Positions 16,561 through 24,592 of a stretch of 64,000 nucleotides of DNA are shown here, piece by piece; the stretch's first letter is position 1, and each line of letters begins with the position of its first letter. The notes under the pieces were generated by a model, which was not told where the DNA came from, ran no database searches, and saw only the letters and a list, made by a program, of their open reading frames with translations. Location: assembly GCA_963828415.1 (NCBI GenBank), contig CAWHEI010000003.1, forward strand, positions 372,001 to 436,000. Reading direction: 5' to 3'. The stretch is from Sva-07 sp963828415 (GTDB lineage: Bacteria > Actinomycetota > Acidimicrobiia > Acidimicrobiales > Ilumatobacteraceae). Position numbers and translations under genes: made by a program.

Positions 16561-17277
16561 CGTCGTCAGCTGCGCGAGGTCGCGTCGGGCGTATCGGTTG
16601 TGCCAGAACGATTCCTCGAACACGACCCACAGGCACTCGCGCACCGTGTGGTGGCCGTTCTCGAGCACCTCGACGCGGCGATCGAGTTCGGCGGGCGTCA
16701 CCGAGTCGATGAAGTCGCGCACCGCCTCGACACGGCCTCGATACGTCTCCAACGCTTCGGCAGCGCTGCGGTCTGCGGCCTGATCGAGGCCCGGCCACGG
16801 GAAGTCGACCGACCCACTGTTCGGCCGGCCCATCGGATCGAACGGCGCATCGATCACCGGTGACGTGAACCACTTGTCGATTGCGAACACCATGTGGCGC
16901 AGCGTGTCGACGAACGACCATTCGCCGCCGACGGAGCGGTGCAGGTCGTCGTCAGCACAGCCGTCGGCCAGCGACAGCGTGTCCGACCACGCCTGCTCGA
17001 TCATCGACCACGTCGCATGCAAACCTGCGGGGTCTGCCGGCTCCAGCATCGAACGCAGCGGGAACCACGGATCGTGCTCGTTCACGTAGGCGGTGACGTC
17101 GACGCCGTTGACGACGAGCCCATCGACGCGAGCGTCGATGTGAACGTCGACGATCCGGGCGTGGCTGATGGATGCGTTCGTGAGGTCGACGTCGCGGAAC
17201 GTTGCGCCCGTGAGATCGGCCCCCCAGAACACTGCTCCGGCCAAGTCGCCTTCGAACTCCATCGCTTCGTCACCCAC
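16552..17277 (-). CDS. Pentapeptide-repeat plus DinB-like fusion protein
   Basis: This protein has 241 residues. The GTG at 17277 is preferred because AAGGGAG lies upstream at suitable spacing, and an ATG at 17262 is the alternative. The N-terminal 30 to 40 residues form a short pentapeptide-repeat run (FEGDLAGAVFWGADLTGATFRD, then VDLTNASIS). The rest resembles the DinB four-helix superfamily, with GEWSFVDTLRHMVFAIDKWF and a later HHTVRECLWVVFEESFWHNRYARRDL, including histidines in metal-ligand-like positions. DinB proteins are often thiol-dependent transferases, for example with mycothiol, or have unknown function. The function of this fusion is unknown. It converges on, and overlaps, the amidotransferase gene by nine bases. 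Confidence 0.8.
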   Translation of the reverse strand: MGDEAMEFEGDLAGAVFWGADLTGATFRDVDLTNASISHARIVDVHIDARVDGLVVNGVDVTAYVNEHDPWFPLRSMLEPADPAGLHATWSMIEQAWSDTLSLADGCADDDLHRSVGGEWSFVDTLRHMVFAIDKWFTSPVIDAPFDPMGRPNSGSVDFPWPGLDQAADRSAAEALETYRGRVEAVRDFIDSVTPAELDRRVEVLENGHHTVRECLWVVFEESFWHNRYARRDLAQLTTSG

Positions 17278-17345
17278 GTCGGTCTCCCTTCTGCTGTGCC
17301 TCGAGATACTACGAACTGGCGGACGAGTCGATTCGGTGCGCGCAG

Positions 17346-18095
17346 CTACTGGAGGAACGGGCGAAGCAGGGCGCCGAGTTCGTCGGTGCGTTGCATGACC
17401 TCGGTGTGGCGGGTCGCGGGCAGAACAGCGAGCCGGCAGTCGGGGAAGAGATCGAGCATCTCGGCGGCGTGATCGAGGCGCACGAAGTCGCAGTCGCCGA
17501 CCACGAGGAACGTGGGGGCGGTGATCGAACGGATCTCGTCGGCCGTCCAACCGGCGAACTCGTGCACGACCGGCTGGAGGCGCTCGAGGAATGGGAACAG
17601 ACCCGCCGGATCGGGCGCGACGGCCTCGTAGGCGGCCTGCCACGCGGCGAACTCCTCCTCGTTCGGCAACCGCGGGTCATCCTGCTCAGGCGCCGTGATC
17701 TCCGGGTGGTAGCCATCAGGGCGGATGTGCGAAGCGGCGAGAACGAGACGGCGGACCGTGGCAGGGTGACGCAGTGCGAGGCTCGTCGCAGTGAGACCGC
17801 CGAGGCTGTATCCCCACACATCGACAGGCCCGCCTCCGGCGACCCGCTCGATCAACTCGGCGACGTCATCGGCGAACCGCTCGATCGACATCGCTCGGCC
17901 GGTGTCCGGCGTGTGACCGTGCCCCTGGAGCTCGACACCGATCACCCGGCGGCCATCGGCGAGCCACGGCAGGACATCGCCGAAGCTTCCGTGGAAGGTG
18001 AGAATCCCGCCGTGCAGTGCGACCAACGGTGGTCCCGTCGGGTCGCCGTGCTCCTCGTACCAGATCGGGACGCCGTCGATTTCCTCGAGTGACAT
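17346..18095 (-). CDS. Alpha/beta hydrolase
   Basis: This protein of 249 residues is a classical serine alpha/beta hydrolase. The oxyanion motif HGG is at residues 28-30, the nucleophile elbow GYSLGG has Ser97, an acid candidate lies in VVGDCDFVR, and the catalytic histidine is in PATRHTEV near the C-terminus. The short lid and overall length resemble esterases or enol-lactone hydrolase-like members, but the substrate is unknown. It stands alone, in the same direction as the downstream DinB-type gene, with a gap of about 70 bases. Confidence 0.88.
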   Translation of the reverse strand: MSLEEIDGVPIWYEEHGDPTGPPLVALHGGILTFHGSFGDVLPWLADGRRVIGVELQGHGHTPDTGRAMSIERFADDVAELIERVAGGGPVDVWGYSLGGLTATSLALRHPATVRRLVLAASHIRPDGYHPEITAPEQDDPRLPNEEEFAAWQAAYEAVAPDPAGLFPFLERLQPVVHEFAGWTADEIRSITAPTFLVVGDCDFVRLDHAAEMLDLFPDCRLAVLPATRHTEVMQRTDELGALLRPFLQ

Positions 18096-18162
18096 GCGGC
18101 GACGTTACGCGCACAGAGACCCGGGCGACGTCGACCATCGCACGGTCGTACCGGTCCCGCGG

Positions 18163-19722
18163 TCAGCGGCGAGGCTCGTCGAGCGCGGATGCCTCGGCGC
18201 CGGTGGGTGGGGTGCGCAACGCCACGTACACAGCACCGACGATTGCGGCGCCAGCGGCGACCCACATGGCGAGTCCGAATCCATCGGTGACGGCGGACTG
18301 CACGACGTCGACGATTCCGCCTCCCTCGGCTCCGGCTTGCCCTGCGGCTCCGAGTCCGACGCCGGGCGCTTCGCGGATCACGTCGTCGAGCCCGGCGGGG
18401 AGGTCGGCGGCGTCGTCGATGCCCCTGCGGTAGCCGGCGGTGAGCATCGAGCCGATCAGTGCGATTCCCAGCGCTCCGCCGAGTTCTCGGGCCACGTCGT
18501 TGATCGCCGACGCCACTCCCTGGCGCTCAGCGGGCAACGCCTCGACGATCGCTTCCGTTGCAGGAGGCCCGGCGAGGCCCATCCCGGCACCGAAGACCAG
18601 CAGCGCGAGGGCGAACATCCAGTAGTCGGATCCCGACGACAGGAATGTGAACCCGGCGGCGCCGACGGCGAGTACGACGAGTCCGACTCCACCGATCACG
18701 CCGCGACTGACGGTGCCGCTCAGACGAGTGGCGATCGCAGCGCCGATCGGAATGCTGAGCCCGACCGGCAGGAACGCCAGTCCGATCGACAGCGGGCCGT
18801 AGCCGAACACGAAGGCGAGGAACTGTGCCGCGACGTAGAAGAACCCGAACGCCGCGAAGAACTGCAGGAAGATCGACACCGAACCGGTCGAGAACCCCCG
18901 CAACTTGAACAGCCGGACGTCGAGCACCGGGCGCTGGGTGCGCAGCTCCCACCCGACGAATGCAGCGAGGAAGATCGCGCCGATCACGAAGCCGCCGACG
19001 GTCTCCGTCGAGGTCCAGCCCTTGACGGGGCCCTCGATGATCCCGAACGTGAGCGCGCCGATCCCGACCACCGACAGCAGGCTGCCGATCGGGTCGAGGT
19101 TCGCTTCCTCGGGATCGAAGGTCTCCGGCACGAACAGCACGGTCATCACCGCGATCACCACGCAGAGCACGGCCGTGCCGGCGAAGATCGACCCGAACCA
19201 GAACGACTCGATCAGCGCACCTGCGCCGAGGGCCCCGAGCGTGCCGCCGACCGCCGCACTCACGGTCCACGCGGCGACCGCCTGGGACCGACGCTCGGAC
19301 GGAATGACGTTGGTGATCGTCGACAACGTGCCCGGGAAGATCATCGCCGAGAACGCGCCACCGAGGAAACGGGCGGCCACCAGCGTGGCGACGTCGGTGG
19401 TCGACGATGCCCACGCCAACGATCCGATGAGACCGACGAAGCCGATCAACATCAGTCGCTTGCGGCCGAAGCGGTCGCCGAGTGCGCCGGCGGGCAGCAA
19501 CAGCGCGGCGAGCGCGATCGCGTACGCGTCGATGATCCAGGCGAGGTCCGACTGCGACGCCTGCAACTCCCGGCCGATCGTCGGGACGGCGACGTTGAGG
19601 CTTGCCACCCCGCCGAGGATCACCATCACCGCCAGGCACATCGTCACGACGATCAGCGTCGGGTGCGCCGGTGTCGTCGGCGGGTCGTCGATCGCCTCGT
19701 GGTCCAGTCCCGTGATCGTCAT
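18163..19722 (-). CDS. MFS drug exporter, DHA2/EmrB-QacA type
   Basis: This protein has 519 residues and 14 predicted membrane segments. The ATG at 19722 is chosen because AGGAGG lies seven bases upstream. Family motifs are AVPTIGRELQASQSDLAWIIDAYAI in the first helices, GDRFGRKRLMLIG (motif A) and a C-motif region, SAAVGGTLGALGAG. DHA2 transporters export drugs or toxic compounds by proton antiport. The gene is divergent from an HxlR-type regulator, and the region between them holds a perfect CTTGCA/TGCAAG operator, so substrate-responsive repression by that regulator is likely (inference). Confidence 0.92.
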   Translation of the reverse strand: MTITGLDHEAIDDPPTTPAHPTLIVVTMCLAVMVILGGVASLNVAVPTIGRELQASQSDLAWIIDAYAIALAALLLPAGALGDRFGRKRLMLIGFVGLIGSLAWASSTTDVATLVAARFLGGAFSAMIFPGTLSTITNVIPSERRSQAVAAWTVSAAVGGTLGALGAGALIESFWFGSIFAGTAVLCVVIAVMTVLFVPETFDPEEANLDPIGSLLSVVGIGALTFGIIEGPVKGWTSTETVGGFVIGAIFLAAFVGWELRTQRPVLDVRLFKLRGFSTGSVSIFLQFFAAFGFFYVAAQFLAFVFGYGPLSIGLAFLPVGLSIPIGAAIATRLSGTVSRGVIGGVGLVVLAVGAAGFTFLSSGSDYWMFALALLVFGAGMGLAGPPATEAIVEALPAERQGVASAINDVARELGGALGIALIGSMLTAGYRRGIDDAADLPAGLDDVIREAPGVGLGAAGQAGAEGGGIVDVVQSAVTDGFGLAMWVAAGAAIVGAVYVALRTPPTGAEASALDEPRR

Positions 19723-19750
19723 CGTGGCGCCTCCTCGTTGCGGACTATCA

Positions 19751-19800
19751 CTTGCAGTTTGCAAGCGAAGCTACCTTGATCGCTCTGGATTCGCAAGTAA
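19751..19800. promoter_or_regulatory. Candidate HxlR operator between MFS exporter and HxlR gene
   Basis: CTTGCA (19751-19756) and TGCAAG (19760-19765) form a perfect inverted repeat with a GTT spacer. The 10-mer TTGCAAGCGA starts at 19759, and a related TCGCAAGTAA starts at 19791, exactly 32 bases later. The same pair recurs at 21355 and 21323 before another operon. Confidence 0.6.
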
Positions 19801-19809
19801 CATGGACGC

Positions 19810-20229
19810 ATGTCACCGTCACCGACGACCGAGCTGCGTTCGTCGTGCCCCGTTGCGGCGTCGCTCGACCTGCTCGGCGATCGATGGACGCTGGTGGTGT
19901 TGCGTGATCTCCTGCTCGGTGGGACGACCCACTTCGCCGACTTCGCCGTCGACGAGTCGATCGCCACCAACACGCTCGCCGAGCGCCTGCAGCGCCTCCG
20001 CGACGCCGGGATCATCGCTCGCGTGAAAGACCCCGACGACGGACGCCGCTGGATCTATGTCCCGCGTCGCCCGGCGGTGGAACTGATCCCGGTGCTCGTC
20101 GACCTGATGATCTGGGGCATCGCCAACACCCCGGTCGACGTGCCACCCGAGCAGGCCGATGCGGTAGAACACCGAGAGGCACTGATCGCCCAACTCACCG
20201 AGCAGGCGAACTCACGGCTCGCCGACTGA
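19810..20229 (+). CDS. HxlR-family transcriptional regulator
   Basis: This protein of 139 residues is a single winged-helix HxlR/DUF24 domain. Signatures are SCPVAASLDLLGDRWTLVVLRDLLLGG, then FADFAVDE and NTLAERLQRLRDAG, followed by a wing in VKDPDDGRRWIYV. Members often sense redox or aldehyde stress through a conserved N-terminal cysteine, and a cysteine is present in RSSCPVAAS. It is divergent from the MFS exporter gene. Its DNA site is probably the CTTGCA palindrome in between, and the shared motifs before the membrane operon at 20264-21267 suggest that operon is a second target. Confidence 0.9.
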   Translation: MSPSPTTELRSSCPVAASLDLLGDRWTLVVLRDLLLGGTTHFADFAVDESIATNTLAERLQRLRDAGIIARVKDPDDGRRWIYVPRRPAVELIPVLVDLMIWGIANTPVDVPPEQADAVEHREALIAQLTEQANSRLAD

Positions 20230-20263
20230 CCGTCGACGCGCCACCCGGGCGCCGCGTCCGCGC

Positions 20264-20770
20264 TCACGCAACGGAGGTCGAGAACTCGTCCTTGCGTTTG
20301 ATGAGCACATACAGCACGTAACCGTGGGAGAGCACGAGCAACGGTGCGATCAGCCCAAAGGTGATCCACATCACGCCGATCCCCTCCTCGAGCGTCCCAG
20401 CAGCCGCAACCGTGATGCCGACCGAGACCAGGTCAGCGATTCCGACGACCGAGAACAGCCAGGCGAGCGGGACCGTCAAAGCCGAGCGCCGATACGCGGC
20501 GAGCGCCGCGATGATGCCGGTCACCGCGGCCGCGAGGTCGCCGTATGCGATCACCTCGATCGCGTCCATGTCCTGTCCTGGCGCCACTTGGTCGGGGGCG
20601 AGCATGGTCAGGCCGAGGAATCGGAAGCCCTGGTACAGCAGCACCGGGGCGATCGCGACGAACACGTCGCTGCGTCGCAGCCAGCCGAGTACGTACTCGC
20701 GACAGATGGTTCCGAAGATGATCAGACCCAGGATGAACTGGATCGTGACGATGAGGTAGGGCGACAACAT
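20264..20770 (-). CDS. Integral membrane protein of unknown function
   Basis: This protein of 168 residues has four or five hydrophobic segments (LIVTIQFILGLIIFGTI, VFVAIAPVLLYQGFRFLGL, YGDLAAAVTGIIAALAAY and WITFGLIAPLLVLSHGYVLYVL). The ATG at 20770 follows AGAGGAA at good spacing. It lies 23 bases downstream of the DUF1772-like gene and is probably cotranscribed with it. No enzymatic motif was recognised. The operon may be controlled by the neighbouring HxlR regulator, judging from shared motifs upstream. Confidence 0.8.
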   Translation of the reverse strand: MLSPYLIVTIQFILGLIIFGTICREYVLGWLRRSDVFVAIAPVLLYQGFRFLGLTMLAPDQVAPGQDMDAIEVIAYGDLAAAVTGIIAALAAYRRSALTVPLAWLFSVVGIADLVSVGITVAAAGTLEEGIGVMWITFGLIAPLLVLSHGYVLYVLIKRKDEFSTSVA

Positions 20771-20793
20771 GGTGTGGTTCCTCTGATCGCGGG

Positions 20794-21267
20794 CTAGACG
20801 GTTCGCTCGACGTCTGCTCGGGAGGTCGAGATCGCCTGGAAGGACGCGACCACTGCCACCAGCCCGGCGAGCGTGCGCACGGCGTGGAGCAGGAGCCAGC
20901 GGTGGAGTTGCGTGGTTGCATCCCTGGCCGTGAAGTCGCCAGTCCAGATCCGGATGTTCGTGGGAACGTGATAGACGAGGGTGATCAGGACCGAGACGGC
21001 CAGTCCGGCCGCCGTGATCTGCCAGTTCCGCCGTTCCCGGGACGCCAGTGGGGCGTTGCGCAGTGCGATGACGACAGCGATCGCCGCTGGGGTCAACGTG
21101 ACGGCGATGCAAGGCAGCAGGAAAAGGAACGTGGCGAGCCACGTGTCGGCCCACACCAGCGAGTCGATCTGCACCCACTGCCGTCCGAGCCCCATGCCGA
21201 TGGTCGCCATGACGGCAGTGAAGCCGACCGATCCGCCGAACGCGATGAGTGGAGCCCGGGAGGTCAT
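20794..21267 (-). CDS. DUF1772 (anthrone oxygenase-like) membrane protein
   Basis: This protein of 157 residues has four membrane segments and resembles DUF1772. Supporting features are a conserved RNW in SRERRNWQITAAG, NIRI before the third helix, and a final RWLLLHAVRTLAG motif with the W..LH..R pattern typical of the family. Some DUF1772 members occur near polyketide genes as anthrone oxygenases, but most are uncharacterised. It is the first gene of a two-gene operon. The region upstream (21268-21368) holds GCAAG-type motifs identical to those at the HxlR promoter. Confidence 0.72.
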   Translation of the reverse strand: MTSRAPLIAFGGSVGFTAVMATIGMGLGRQWVQIDSLVWADTWLATFLFLLPCIAVTLTPAAIAVVIALRNAPLASRERRNWQITAAGLAVSVLITLVYHVPTNIRIWTGDFTARDATTQLHRWLLLHAVRTLAGLVAVVASFQAISTSRADVERTV

Positions 21268-21310
21268 ACCCGCACCAAGCCGTTCCGGACATCTCGATCC
21301 GTCAGGTCAT

Positions 21311-21365
21311 GTCGCTTGTTCATCGCAAGTGACTCTAGAGACATCGCTCCTTTATTGCAAGCGAT
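21311..21365. promoter_or_regulatory. Candidate operator upstream of the DUF1772 operon
   Basis: GTCGCTTG (21311-21318) and CAAGTGAC (21326-21333) form an inverted repeat with one mismatch. ATCGCT (21343-21348) and AGCGAT (21360-21365) form a second, perfect one. The motifs TCGCAAGTGA (21323) and TTGCAAGCGA (21355) are 32 bases apart, as are their counterparts at the hxlR promoter. Confidence 0.55.
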
Positions 21366-21368
21366 AGA

Positions 21369-22877
21369 TCATGTGTCCTGCGTGTCCGGGTCGTCGTGGT
21401 GGAGATCGCGTCCAGGCCGAGCGACCTGCGTCACCACCGGCACGCCCGCTCGTGGGACCGGGGTCGCACCCGGGTTCGACGTCCGGCGACCGACCGCCGG
21501 CTGGGCGAGCCCGATGACCGCGGTGGCCAGGGAGAGGATCGAGATCATGAGCCATCCCCGTTCGTGGGCCACGACGAGCTCCTCTTGCGTCGCGGGTGAG
21601 CCGAGGATGGCGACGAGCAGCGCGACCCCGATGACGGCACCAACCTGACGGAACGTGTTGTTCACCGCTCCACCGATCGACAACCTCAGCGGCGGGAGTT
21701 CTGCGACCGCGGCCGCCGAATTGATGGGGATGAAGCAGGCGATGCCGACGGCGACGATCTCGCCGATCAGGACGAACCGGAGCGGCTCGCGATCGATGCC
21801 GATGAAGTGGAAGAAGGCGAACGTGGCGATGGCCACGATCAACGGTCCGATGATCACCAGGGGTCGGAAACCGATTCTCGAGGCGAGACGTCCCGTGAAC
21901 GGGGCGAGGATCGCCACGGTGATCGGCGGGAGCGCGGTGAGCAGTCCGGCCTGCAACACCGAATAGCCCCACGCCTGACGGAGGAACAACACGTTGTTGA
22001 GCGAGTACGCCGCGAAGCCACCCATGAACACGAGTGCCGCGGTGTTCGCAACGCTGAACGACCTGCTCTCGAACAGTGTGAGGTCGAGGACGGGCTCCGG
22101 GTGGTGCCGCTGGCGACGGACGAAGAGCGGGATCGCGGCGATACCGGCAAGCAGCACCCCGAAGGTGCGCGCATCGCTCCAGCCCCACACTTCGGATCGG
22201 GAGAGGCCGAGCGCGATACAGGCGAGCGCGAAGGTGATCAGCAGGGCGCCGCCGTAGTCCGGGCGGTGCTCGCTGTGGACTCGTGGGGTCTCGACCAGGA
22301 CGCGGCGGCCGGCGATGAACATGGCCAGGCAGATCGGCAGGTTGATCCAGAACGCAGCGCGCCAGTCGGTGAGGTAGATGGCGAAGGCGCCGAGACTCGG
22401 CCCGCTCGCGATACCGAGCGCACCGATACCACCCCACATGGCGACGACCTGCGTGCGGCGCTCGAGCGGGAACGCGGCGAGGAGCAGACCGAGCGACGCC
22501 GGAGTCAGGAGGGCAGCACCTGTTCCCTGGACGGCCCGACCGGCGACGAGCACACCGAGACCCGGAGCGACCGCGGCGATCAGCGAGCCGAGGGCGAACA
22601 CGGAGAGTCCGAGCAGGAAGATGCGTCGTCGCCCGACCTGGTCGGCCAGTTTGCCCGCGACAACGAGGAGCGAACCGTAGAAGATGTTGTAGGTGGTGAC
22701 GATCCACGATGCGTCGGCGCGGCTGATGTCGAACTCGGCGAGGATGTCGGGGAACGCGACGTTGACGATCGACAGATCGAGTGTCGTCAGGAACAACGCC
22801 AGTGAACACACCGTGAACGTCACCCACGGCGACCGAAGACTGACGATGTTGGCGTTCGGTTGTGAGGCTCCTGACAT
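21369..22877 (-). CDS. MFS drug exporter, DHA2/EmrB-QacA type (second)
   Basis: This protein of about 502 residues has 14 predicted membrane segments. It starts at ATG 22877 (MSGASQPNANIV), although an in-frame extension to 22961 exists. Characteristic segments are LSIVNVAFPDILAEFDISR, SWIVTTYNIFYGSLLV, LADQVGRRRIFLLGL (motif A) and GASGPSLGAF-like motif C (IASGPSLGAFAIYL). It exports an unknown compound, presumably by proton antiport. It is divergent from the second HxlR-like regulator, with inverted repeats between them. It is related to, but clearly distinct from, the exporter at 18163-19722. Confidence 0.9.
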   Translation of the reverse strand: MSGASQPNANIVSLRSPWVTFTVCSLALFLTTLDLSIVNVAFPDILAEFDISRADASWIVTTYNIFYGSLLVVAGKLADQVGRRRIFLLGLSVFALGSLIAAVAPGLGVLVAGRAVQGTGAALLTPASLGLLLAAFPLERRTQVVAMWGGIGALGIASGPSLGAFAIYLTDWRAAFWINLPICLAMFIAGRRVLVETPRVHSEHRPDYGGALLITFALACIALGLSRSEVWGWSDARTFGVLLAGIAAIPLFVRRQRHHPEPVLDLTLFESRSFSVANTAALVFMGGFAAYSLNNVLFLRQAWGYSVLQAGLLTALPPITVAILAPFTGRLASRIGFRPLVIIGPLIVAIATFAFFHFIGIDREPLRFVLIGEIVAVGIACFIPINSAAAVAELPPLRLSIGGAVNNTFRQVGAVIGVALLVAILGSPATQEELVVAHERGWLMISILSLATAVIGLAQPAVGRRTSNPGATPVPRAGVPVVTQVARPGRDLHHDDPDTQDT

Positions 22878-22883
22878 CGATGG

Positions 22884-22951
22884 CAGTTGAGCACAGTGTT
22901 TTCCAACTGTCAACTCATGGAAACCAGACCACAAACATCCCGAACACTGTG
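22884..22951. promoter_or_regulatory. Nested inverted repeats between second MFS and HxlR-like genes
   Basis: CACAGTGTT (22892-22900) and AACACTGTG (22943-22951) are exact inverted copies about 42 bases apart. Inside lies TTCCA/TGGAA (22901-22905 and 22918-22922), and CAGTTG/CAACTG flanks the first arm. Two separated identical half-palindromes flanking a divergent promoter fit cooperative repressor binding. Confidence 0.5.
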
Positions 22952-22974
22952 TCTGGTGCACCTAGACTTCGGCC

Positions 22975-23625
22975 ATGGGCAAACGGAGCTACGCGCAGTA
23001 CTGCGGACTCGCGGCAGCACTCGACGTGATCGGCGAGCGGTGGGCGTTGCTCATCGTTCGCGACCTCGCACCCGGCCCACGCCGCTTCACCGACCTGTTC
23101 GAGGGACTGCCCGGGATCTCCACCGATCTCCTCACCGATCGGTTGCGATCGCTCGAGACGGCCGGAGCGGTGCGCCGGCGGGAAGTCCGCACTCCGGTGC
23201 CCGCACAGCTGTACGAACTCACCGATCGTGGCTTCGAACTCGCCCGCTTGGCGGGCCAACTCGCGAGATGGGGTGCACCTCTCCTCCCCGACCTCGGCGA
23301 CGCCGACGATCGCGTCGTCAACGCCCGCTGGATCCTGCAGTCACGCGCGAGCCGCTATCGCGGCGGCCTTCCGGACGGCGACGTGCACTTCCTGATCGAC
23401 GGCACCGACGAACTGACGCTCTCGCTGGAGGGAGATGTCGGCCGTCTTCGCTATGGACACACCGAGTCCACTCCGCTCCTGAGCTTGGAGGGATCGACAG
23501 ATGCCGTCGTCGCTCTCCTTTGCCAACCGGGCGACGCCACTCCCCTCTCAACAGAGGTGAGCGTCGAGGGGCACACTGAATTGTTGAGGCCCCTCGTGGC
23601 GGCCCTGCGACTCCGAGAGGGTTGA
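22975..23625 (+). CDS. HxlR-type regulator with C-terminal extension
   Basis: This protein of 216 residues has an N-terminal winged-helix HxlR-like domain (YCGLAAALDVIGERWALLIVRDLAPGPRRFTDL, then LLTDRLRSLETAGAVRRREV). A C-terminal region of about 100 residues (VVNARWILQSRASRY to the end) resembles the alkyl-sulfatase/SCP2-like sterol-carrier fold that some HxlR-like regulators carry and that may bind a hydrophobic effector. The conserved cysteine near the start (QYCGLA) is present. It is divergent from the second MFS exporter and probably represses it in the absence of ligand. Confidence 0.85.
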   Translation: MGKRSYAQYCGLAAALDVIGERWALLIVRDLAPGPRRFTDLFEGLPGISTDLLTDRLRSLETAGAVRRREVRTPVPAQLYELTDRGFELARLAGQLARWGAPLLPDLGDADDRVVNARWILQSRASRYRGGLPDGDVHFLIDGTDELTLSLEGDVGRLRYGHTESTPLLSLEGSTDAVVALLCQPGDATPLSTEVSVEGHTELLRPLVAALRLREG

Positions 23626-23760
23626 GGACGCACGACGGTCAGGCGCTACGACCGGGAGTGCCGGTTCGCCGAGGACTCTGCGAGCGCGACATCGTTCGAC
23701 GAGACCGACTCAACTGTCCTGACATGGCGTGCGATCGGGGGTATGTGCGAGCGTGACCAC

Positions 23761-23958
23761 ATGGACGCAGTGCCTCAACGCCTCAGCTTCGTCACCCTCG
23801 GCACCAAAGACATACGACGGGCGCGCTCGTTCTACAGCGCATGGGGCTGGGTCGAGCGAGACGGAAGTACTGACGAATTCGCGTCATTCGACGTCGGATC
23901 GGTGCGGCTGGCGCTCTACCCGCTCGATCAGCTCGGCCACGAGGCGGCCGCGCCGTAG
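23761..23958 (+). pseudogene. Truncated glyoxalase/VOC domain fragment
   Basis: The reading starts at ATG 23761 (an in-frame GTG at 23743 is also possible). It encodes the first half of a VOC-superfamily domain: QRLSFVTLGTKDIRRARSFYSAWGW, then SFDVGSVRLALYPLDQLGHEAAAP, then a stop. A normal VOC protein of this type has about 130 residues. The second half, with its later metal-ligand glutamate, is absent in all frames downstream. It is probably a remnant left by a deletion. It could be read as a 65-residue protein, but a functional fold is unlikely. Confidence 0.6.
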
Positions 23959-24073
23959 GTCGGGTGCGCCCGATGATCCCAGACTCGGATGGTCACGGCG
24001 GTGCTGCACTGCCGGCGAGTTGTACGCCACGAGCGCCCGACACTGTCACCCTCGAGTGCGCAAGGATGGTTGT

Positions 24074-24520
24074 GTGCTGACGTCGATACTCGGCTTCAAC
24101 CTCCCCGGCTGCGTCTTCTGTCGGCCCGATGGCTCGCTGATGAACAACATCCATGTCGGGCTCCAGTTCCGCCGGGAACCGGCGGAGTTGGTGAGGGCGG
24201 ACGCGACCGAGGCGCGCTGGGACTTCGACATCGAGGTGGTCATTCGAGACGATCAGCATGACTTTCGCGGACCGGCAGTCCACGGCAAGCGCGGTGATCG
24301 CTTCGTCCATCTCATCTGGGGCGACGTCAGCCACGACGGCGGGTTCGAGATGTTCCGTCGTGCCAAGCTGATGCTGAACCGGATCGACGAGAACGTCATC
24401 ACGTCAGCGATCGCCGAGGGTCGCCTTCTCGCAAGGATCGACCTCACGAGTGATGACGGTGGGCCACGTTGCGCGAGGGTCGACCCGCCTGCGATCGAAT
24501 GGTCGGTGTCGGCGACCTGA
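24074..24520 (+). CDS. DUF5990 family protein
   Basis: This protein of 148 residues shows the conserved pattern of DUF5990, a small actinobacterial family. It has an N-terminal strand ILGFNLPGCVF, NIHVGLQFRREP, a middle WDFDIEVVIRDDQHDFRGPAVHG, RFVHLIWGDVSHDGGFEMFRRAKLML and a C-terminal ARIDLTSDDGGPRCARVDPP ending in IEWS. The GTG at 24074 is chosen because it precedes the family N-terminus directly and has AAGGA upstream. The longer open frame reaching back to 23729 is the out-of-frame shadow of the VOC fragment. The function of the family is unknown. Confidence 0.8.
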   Translation: MLTSILGFNLPGCVFCRPDGSLMNNIHVGLQFRREPAELVRADATEARWDFDIEVVIRDDQHDFRGPAVHGKRGDRFVHLIWGDVSHDGGFEMFRRAKLMLNRIDENVITSAIAEGRLLARIDLTSDDGGPRCARVDPPAIEWSVSAT

Positions 24521-24592
24521 CCACGCGTTTCGTCGTGTTCGCGCCGCAGAGAATCGATCGTGCACGGCCACACTCGGATCTATTGTCGGGCG

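Noticed and set aside
17998..19779. 593-residue plus-strand frame antisense to the first MFS exporter
   Set aside because: Composition is E/R/D/H-rich without domains; the minus strand encodes a 14-helix exporter with a strong ribosome-binding site.
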